A stretch of 64,000 nucleotides of DNA from Paenibacillus eucommiae. Its GTDB lineage: Bacteria; Bacillota; Bacilli; Paenibacillales; NBRC-103111. The notes below the pieces were generated by a model. It had not been told where the DNA came from. It searched no databases and saw only the letters and a program-made list of their open reading frames with translations. The position numbers were made by a program, and so were the translations under genes. The stretch covers positions 62,001 through 126,000 of the forward strand of contig NZ_JAGGLB010000019.1 in NCBI RefSeq assembly GCF_017874215.1. The letters are read 5' to 3'. The number at the start of each line of letters is the position of its first letter. The stretch's first letter is position 1. Below, in pieces: positions 59,958-64,000 of the stretch.

Positions 59958-60958
59958 TGCAATTCCTCCCCACTGATTTGTTCCAGGAAGACTGCTTGGC
60001 CTGTACGGTCAGACTCCAGCACTGCGAGAGCAATTTCCAACGCATTATAAGCATCCTGAGCTGTTACGATAGGTTCGTGCTGGTCGCGTATGCAATCGAT
60101 GAAATGTCTGATTTCCAATTCATACGGATTCTCAAAGCCAGGGCTTTGCGGTATCTCGATCACACGGCCCTGATTCTCTGCAGTTGCCACCTTGCTGACC
60201 TGCAGCGATTTGCTCTTTCGGCTGTCACTGCGCAGCAGCCCTTTGCTCCCGCTGATTTCAGCTGTTGTCAGGAATGGCCCCGGGTACCCCCAATGGGCTT
60301 CTATGTTGGCCACAGCACCGCTTTCAAACAAGAGCGTTGCGGAAGCGTAATCAAGTAGTCCATCACGTTTACGAAACCCGTACACGGAACGCACTTTTCC
60401 TAATGCCCAAAGCATAAAATCAATGTCGTGAACCATTAAGTCGACCACAACTCCGCCGCTTTTGTTATCATCACCAAACCATGCCCTGACTTCGCTTGGA
60501 TGCCCGCCAGCGCGCTTTGCATGGGCAACACCAATACGTCCCAGTGCCCCTGCGTCAATCTTTTGCTTCATGCTCTTATACTCTGGAAAGAAACGAACAA
60601 CATGCCCAACAAATAGACGGACCTTGTTCTTCTCGCAAACTTCAATCATTTCAGCAGCATCCTGCAAGTTAAGCGCGATTGGCTTCTCACATATTACATG
60701 CTTCCCAGCCTCAGCCGCCTGAACGGTAAATGGTTTATGCAGAAAACTCGGCAGTGCAATACTGACCACATCGCAACCGGTTTCAATGAGCATTTCAGTA
60801 AATGAAGCATAAGCTGGTGCACCTGTTTTATCAGCCAGGGCTTTAGCCAAATCAGCATCAATGTCACATACGCCTACTACAGTGACATCAGGCACCTTTG
60901 CGTAGCAACTGGCATGGACTTGCCCAAGACCCCCGCAGCCTACGATAGCAATTTTCAT
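59954..60958 (-). CDS. Gfo/Idh/MocA-family dehydrogenase (first in operon)
   Basis: A 334-residue paralogue with a standard Rossmann motif VGCGGLGQVHASCY (GxGxxG), catalytic-type CEKPIALNLQDA, and the HDIDFMLWALG segment. The ATG at 60958 follows AAGAGGGAAACCG; the longer frame to 61009 lacks a site. It probably handles a sugar or inositol derivative. It is the first of two coupled genes and diverges from an AraC regulator. Confidence 0.92.
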   Translation of the reverse strand: MKIAIVGCGGLGQVHASCYAKVPDVTVVGVCDIDADLAKALADKTGAPAYASFTEMLIETGCDVVSIALPSFLHKPFTVQAAEAGKHVICEKPIALNLQDAAEMIEVCEKNKVRLFVGHVVRFFPEYKSMKQKIDAGALGRIGVAHAKRAGGHPSEVRAWFGDDNKSGGVVVDLMVHDIDFMLWALGKVRSVYGFRKRDGLLDYASATLLFESGAVANIEAHWGYPGPFLTTAEISGSKGLLRSDSRKSKSLQVSKVATAENQGRVIEIPQSPGFENPYELEIRHFIDCIRDQHEPIVTAQDAYNALEIALAVLESDRTGQAVFLEQISGEELQ

Positions 60959-61090
60959 CGGTTTCCCTCTTCCATTTTGTTGTATAATGTACCTACATTC
61001 AAGATACACTCATTACGTTAAGTCGTATATGCGGTTATTTGTCTGGTTTGTATCCAAATTTGTCAAAGTGATGGCCGGAGGTTTTTGAAA

Positions 61091-61987
61091 ATGGAGATTT
61101 ATAAGGAGCCCATATACTATCAGAACCCTACTCTATGTATTAAAGCATGCCAATTTAGGGATGAAGCAAATGCCCCTTCTCCACCGTCTCTCGAAAATAG
61201 AAAGTGGCATTATCATAAAGAAATTGAATTTATTCTCGTGGAGCAAGGGATACATGAAATTCAAACCCCAAATAACGTATACACACTTACAAAAGGCGAT
61301 ATTGTGCTCATCGGATCCTCCCAACTGCATCGCGGCCGCAAACTCAGCACAGAAGATCTGATCTTTATAGTGCTTCACGTGGATTTACAGCCGTATTTCG
61401 ACCCAGCCATGATGATGTATTACCGTCATTTTTCTGAGGTTCATCAGCCACTCGAAGCATTGAATTATATATTTCATGAAAATGAGCAGGTCAAAGCAGA
61501 GGTAGCCGGAATCATTAGCCGGATTCACGCAGAAATGATGCACAAAGCATCAGGCTACGAGATCGCCGCTAGCATGCATATTAAGCATCTATTGCTTACT
61601 CTGCTAAGGGGAGACAGCCGCTCCTTTCTTCAAGCACATGAATATGTGGACCCTAAACAAATAGGACCCATTCTTGACTATGTAGATCAACATTTAACAC
61701 AAAAGATCGAATTAGCAGCTGCCAGTAGAATTGCTGGAATGAGCTATTTCTATTTCTCCAAATTTTTCAAAAAAACAATGGGCATTTCCTTCACCGATTA
61801 TGTCAACCGGAAACGCATTCTCAAGGCTGAGCAATTGCTCGTAACAGGTAATCAGAATGTAACTGAAATCGCCAGAGAAATCGGCATTGAGAACATGGCC
61901 CACTTTTACGAAATGTTCAAGCGATTCAATGGATGTACGCCCAAGCAATATATTCAAAGATTAAGCGAAAGAAGCCAAACTCCTTAG
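61091..61987 (+). CDS. AraC-family transcriptional regulator
   Basis: About 298 residues. The N-terminal cupin-like domain (about 25-110) includes KWHYHKEIEFILVEQGIHEI, PNNVYTLTKGDIVLIGS. The C-terminal AraC double HTH (about 200-295) includes LAAASRIAGMSYFYFSKFFK and VTEIAREIGIENMAHFYEMF. The ATG at 61091 lies nine bases after CGGAGG; a TTG six bases earlier is too close. It diverges from the two-dehydrogenase operon, which it likely controls. Confidence 0.92.
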   Translation: MEIYKEPIYYQNPTLCIKACQFRDEANAPSPPSLENRKWHYHKEIEFILVEQGIHEIQTPNNVYTLTKGDIVLIGSSQLHRGRKLSTEDLIFIVLHVDLQPYFDPAMMMYYRHFSEVHQPLEALNYIFHENEQVKAEVAGIISRIHAEMMHKASGYEIAASMHIKHLLLTLLRGDSRSFLQAHEYVDPKQIGPILDYVDQHLTQKIELAAASRIAGMSYFYFSKFFKKTMGISFTDYVNRKRILKAEQLLVTGNQNVTEIAREIGIENMAHFYEMFKRFNGCTPKQYIQRLSERSQTP

Positions 61988-62007
61988 GGGGAACCTGGCT
62001 TCTTTGC
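61970..62007 (+). terminator. Hairpin at the end of the AraC gene
   Basis: AGAAGCCA (61970-61977) pairs with TGGCTTCT (61995-62002), followed by a short T run; it includes the stop codon region. Confidence 0.5.
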
Positions 62008-62062
62008 TATAGCCAGCAGATAGTCAGCTGGTTAATTTCGGATGGATGCAAAATGATGAAAT

Positions 62063-62101
62063 AGAAAAAAGACTCCTCCCCATATTAATTATGAGGAAAA
62101 G
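62063..62101 (-). terminator. Terminator of tRNA-Lys copy 2
   Basis: Minus strand TTTTCCTCAT, loop, ATGGGGAGGAG, then TTTTTT, directly after the tRNA. Confidence 0.75.
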
Positions 62102-62107
62102 CCTTGA

Positions 62108-62180
62108 TAGGCTCGGTGGGGGTCGAACCCACGACAAGATGATTAAGAGTCAACTGCTCTGCCAGCTGAGCTACGAACCT
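62108..62180 (-). tRNA. tRNA-Lys (anticodon CTT), copy 2
   Basis: 73 nt on the minus strand, identical to copy 1 except in the acceptor stem: AGGTTCG/CGAGCCT, where a C-G pair is exchanged for T-A. CCA is not encoded. It has its own promoter. Confidence 0.96.
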
Positions 62181-62191
62181 GAATAAAAATC

Positions 62192-62220
62192 AGTTTATCA
62201 CTTCTTTAGTGAATATACAA
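62192..62220 (-). promoter_or_regulatory. Promoter of tRNA-Lys copy 2
   Basis: Minus strand TTGTAT (62215-62220), 17 nt, TAAACT (62192-62197), placed as at copy 1. The spacer is also nearly the same as that of copy 1. Confidence 0.72.
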
Positions 62221-62323
62221 GCTTTTTTGTTCAACCTTTTTTACCCTTTTGTATAAGGGTCTTTGTATAAGATAGAAAATCCCATAAGCTATTGCCCAGG
62301 GACTCTCTACAAAACGTAAACAA

Positions 62324-62818
62324 CTATTTAACATTCGGGAATAGCCGGCGCACCACTTCTCCCAATTCATTTACTAATCCGGAAACAGGTCTTCCGTTTC
62401 TAACCTCATTTGCATAATTGTTAACCCGACTTATAAAATCAGGGTTCGTAGATACAAATACGTTGTTGATTGTCGGGTCAACTGCCTTTACTTGAGCAGC
62501 AATTTTCGTTTCCAATGCAGATGTATACGTTTGGTTTGGCTTAAGCCCTACTGCTGCATAGGCAGTGTTGCCCATAACCAATACATTGGCTTGGCTAATT
62601 TCCGGCATTTTTGCAAGTTCGTTGGCAGCTTGATCTGCTACCACATATTTTTCTTCCACATTGTTTATAGCTGTATTGGGTCTGACTGTGGACATTGGGC
62701 TATTCATGCTGTGCTGCCTCATGTCTTGGGTACGATTTGCACTGCAGCCTGCTAGTGATAATGTTAAACATGACCCTAAAAGCAGTATTTTAACACTCAA
62801 ACCTTTAGACTTATTCAT
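62324..62818 (-). CDS. YhcN/YlaJ-family sporulation lipoprotein
   Basis: A 164-residue lipoprotein with signal peptide and lipobox LAGC (Cys25). The mature domain (about 60-160) has the family pattern KYVVADQAANELAKMPEI, NVLVMGNTAYAAVGLK and PDFISRVNNYANEVRNG, as in YhcN/YlaJ proteins found in the forespore or spore membrane. Expression under a forespore sigma factor would fit, but no clear promoter was identified. It has its own transcription unit. Confidence 0.9.
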   Translation of the reverse strand: MNKSKGLSVKILLLGSCLTLSLAGCSANRTQDMRQHSMNSPMSTVRPNTAINNVEEKYVVADQAANELAKMPEISQANVLVMGNTAYAAVGLKPNQTYTSALETKIAAQVKAVDPTINNVFVSTNPDFISRVNNYANEVRNGRPVSGLVNELGEVVRRLFPNVK

Positions 62819-62954
62819 TAGATGAACCCCCTCGATTGTTTTATCACATGTAGTATGCTTATTGGTCCGTTATCCCATACATGGATTAAACATGAGAGAA
62901 GCAATCTGTACTTCAAACATTCAACTAAGGCTTATGTACCAAATACCGTTTAAC

Positions 62955-62982
62955 AAATAAAAAGCCGCTCGTATAAGCGACG
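62955..62982 (-). terminator. Terminator after the small zinc-ribbon gene
   Basis: Minus strand GTCGCT, loop, AGCGGC followed by TTTTTATTTG, just after the stop at 62985. Confidence 0.8.
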
Positions 62983-62984
62983 TT

Positions 62985-63194
62985 TCATCCGAGTTTACTT
63001 CCACAGTAAGGACAACATTTAATACCCGAAATTTCATTTATGCTGATAATCCGGTCACTATATAAATCATGTGTCCATACCACAATGCAGAATTCGTTTA
63101 TATCTTCGTCCCGACGAATCGCGATGTCCAATCTAATTTGGAATTCTTTATGTTCTTCTATCGCCTTTTCGATAGGAATGCAGGTATGCCTCAT
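62985..63194 (-). CDS. Small hypothetical protein with C-terminal CPYCG motif
   Basis: A 69-residue protein from the ATG at 63194 (after GGGGGGTGGCG), or 90 residues if the start is at 63257. It opens RHTCIPIEKAIEEHKEF and ends CCPYCGSKLG; together with an internal Cys this may form a zinc ribbon. I do not recognise the family. A terminator follows immediately. The short start is preferred but not certain. Confidence 0.62.
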   Translation of the reverse strand: MRHTCIPIEKAIEEHKEFQIRLDIAIRRDEDINEFCIVVWTHDLYSDRIISINEISGIKCCPYCGSKLG

Positions 63195-63313
63195 TCGCCA
63201 CCCCCCGATTACAAATTCGATATCCGAAGGCTTTCCCCTTCTTTTGGAAAATAACAATTACTTCTGCCATCTAGATGTATAAAGTTTAATCCAATATCGA
63301 AAAATAAACAAAC

Positions 63314-63339
63314 AAAAAACCCTTGTGGTTCAAGGGTTT
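63314..63339 (-). terminator. Terminator of the tRNA-Pro/tRNA-Gly transcript
   Basis: Minus strand AACCCTTG, loop, CAAGGGTT followed by TTTTG; it lies 20 nt after tRNA-Gly. Confidence 0.85.
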
Positions 63340-63358
63340 AAGGTGTTTCTTACAAGTA

Positions 63359-63429
63359 AGCGGGTGATGGGAATCGAACCCACGCTATCAGCTTGGAAGG
63401 CTGAAGTTCTACCATTGAACTACACCCGC
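63359..63429 (-). tRNA. tRNA-Gly (anticodon TCC)
   Basis: 71 nt on the minus strand: acceptor GCGGGTG/CACCCGC, anticodon TCC in CAGCCTTCCAAGCTG, T arm GTGGGTTCGATTCCCAT, discriminator T. CCA is not encoded. Confidence 0.95.
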
Positions 63430-63455
63430 AGATAAGAAAACTTACAGAAATTGTA

Positions 63456-63532
63456 TGGTCGGGACGACACGATTTGAACATGCGACCCCCTGCTCCCAAA
63501 GCAGGTGCTCTACCAAGCTGAGCTACGTCCCG
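63456..63532 (-). tRNA. tRNA-Pro (anticodon TGG)
   Basis: 77 nt including an encoded CCA: acceptor CGGGACG/CGTCCCG, anticodon TGG in CTGCTTTGGGAGCAG, T arm GCATGTTCAAATCGTGT. It precedes tRNA-Gly by 26 nt in the same transcript. Confidence 0.96.
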
Positions 63533-63570
63533 TTAGGCCAATCATTTCTATCTCCTAAGAGACAAAAACT

Positions 63571-63599
63571 AATATATCATGTTGTCATCTAAATTGCAA
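63571..63599 (-). promoter_or_regulatory. Promoter of the tRNA-Pro/tRNA-Gly pair
   Basis: Minus strand TTGCAA (63594-63599), 17 nt, TATATT (63571-63576), about 38 nt before tRNA-Pro. Confidence 0.75.
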
Positions 63600-63744
63600 C
63601 ATTAATTTTCCAAAAAGTTTATGAGCAGGCTTTGACAAGCCCTATGGCTTTATCGTTTAATGAATTTGTAAGCATCTACAGCCTTATTTTGTTGTATCTA
63701 TTAATGTATCCGTTTATGTATCCATTATTGAAGGAGGGATTGTA

Positions 63745-64000
63745 TTGAAATACCGCAGATTAGGTAAAACAGAATTAAAGGTTTCGATTATTGGTATCGG
63801 GACCTGGCAATTTGGCGGAGAGTGGGGACAACAGTTCACACAGCATGAAGCGGATGCGATTCTCGACAAAGCCAAGGATCTCGGCATCAATCTTATTGAT
63901 ACGGCAGAATGCTATGGAGATCATCTCTCTGAATCTTTTATAGGCAGCTACATCCAAAGAAACCGGCGTGAGGACTGGGTAATTGCCACAAAATTTGGCC
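63745..64000 (+). CDS. Aldo/keto reductase (partial, 3' end cut by window)
   Basis: The first 85 residues of an NADPH-dependent aldo/keto reductase: KYRRLGKTELKVSIIGIGTW, then INLIDTAECYGDHLSE with the catalytic Asp and Tyr, and WVIATKFG with the catalytic Lys. The family is about 310-330 residues, so most lies outside the window. The start is TTG at 63745, behind GAAGGAGGG. The substrate cannot be judged. Confidence 0.92.
   Translation, partial: MKYRRLGKTELKVSIIGIGTWQFGGEWGQQFTQHEADAILDKAKDLGINLIDTAECYGDHLSESFIGSYIQRNRREDWVIATKFG

Overview
The window looks like chromosomal DNA of a Paenibacillus-type spore-forming Firmicute. Signs are the pheS-pheT-zapA-cvpA-mutS2 gene order known from Bacillales, a Spo0E-like phosphatase, a YhcN/YlaJ sporulation lipoprotein, S-layer (SLH) domains, T-box and SAM-I leaders, strong AGGAGG ribosome sites, and AraC-linked carbohydrate genes. 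The call is from gene content only. No phage, IS transposase or CRISPR array was seen. Both ends cut genes: metA at the left, an aldo/keto reductase at the right.

Layout. 1-6.5 kb: metA under a SAM-I riboswitch, corA behind a possibly structured leader, an HRDC-domain protein behind a short leader with its own terminator, small conserved proteins, an ECF sigma factor and a putative 31-residue membrane peptide. 6.5-16.8 kb, all minus strand: a tellurium-resistance-type (Ter) stress cluster, transcribed terB, three single-domain terD genes, a two-domain TerD/TerA protein and terC. A tightly overlapping biosynthetic set follows: C-C bond lyase, PRTase+TRSP, PRTase+PELOTA, HAD phosphatase, ATP-grasp. 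17-34 kb: 5'-3' exonuclease, SsuE-like flavin reductase, a large PMT-type glycosyltransferase, a coupled pair of DGQHR (DndB-like) proteins with no dnd genes nearby, M50 protease, Spx/ArsC-like protein, RluA-type pseudouridine synthase, PduO-type adenosyltransferase, alaT/alaR-like pair, cysK and an MFS transporter. 35-37 kb: a PspA envelope-stress operon (pspA, DUF350, a putative 25-residue membrane peptide, zinc-ribbon protein) behind a SigW-type promoter. 37-50 kb: mutS2, a 4-TM holin-like protein, a lipoprotein with a CuA-type site, cvpA, a ZapA with a coiled-coil extension of about 1,150 residues, pheT and pheS with a T-box. 51-62 kb: an SLH-anchored DUF4838 protein, a putative glycoside hydrolase, two AraC regulators and two Gfo/Idh/MocA dehydrogenases. 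62-64 kb: sporulation lipoprotein and tRNAs (Lys-CTT twice in the window; Pro-TGG and Gly-TCC together).

The most unusual non-coding signal is a dispersed repeat family. Four intergenic clusters (about 22.5, 34.6, 40.8 and 50.5 kb) each hold four ~25-nt palindromes built on TTTAACGATG/CATCGTTAAA at near-constant spacing; the 40.8-kb cluster is inverted. Two clusters also carry a ~120-nt hairpin whose outer stem differs between copies by compensatory changes. Near 41.3 kb there are also a 13-unit octamer array and four 23-nt repeats.

Functionally, two envelope/metal stress modules (Ter and PspA), an ECF sigma factor and a TerC-type membrane protein share the window. Cell division, DNA processing and tRNA charging genes sit in the pheST-zapA-cvpA-mutS2 block. 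Assignments rest on motif recognition and reading of the translations; no database search was run.
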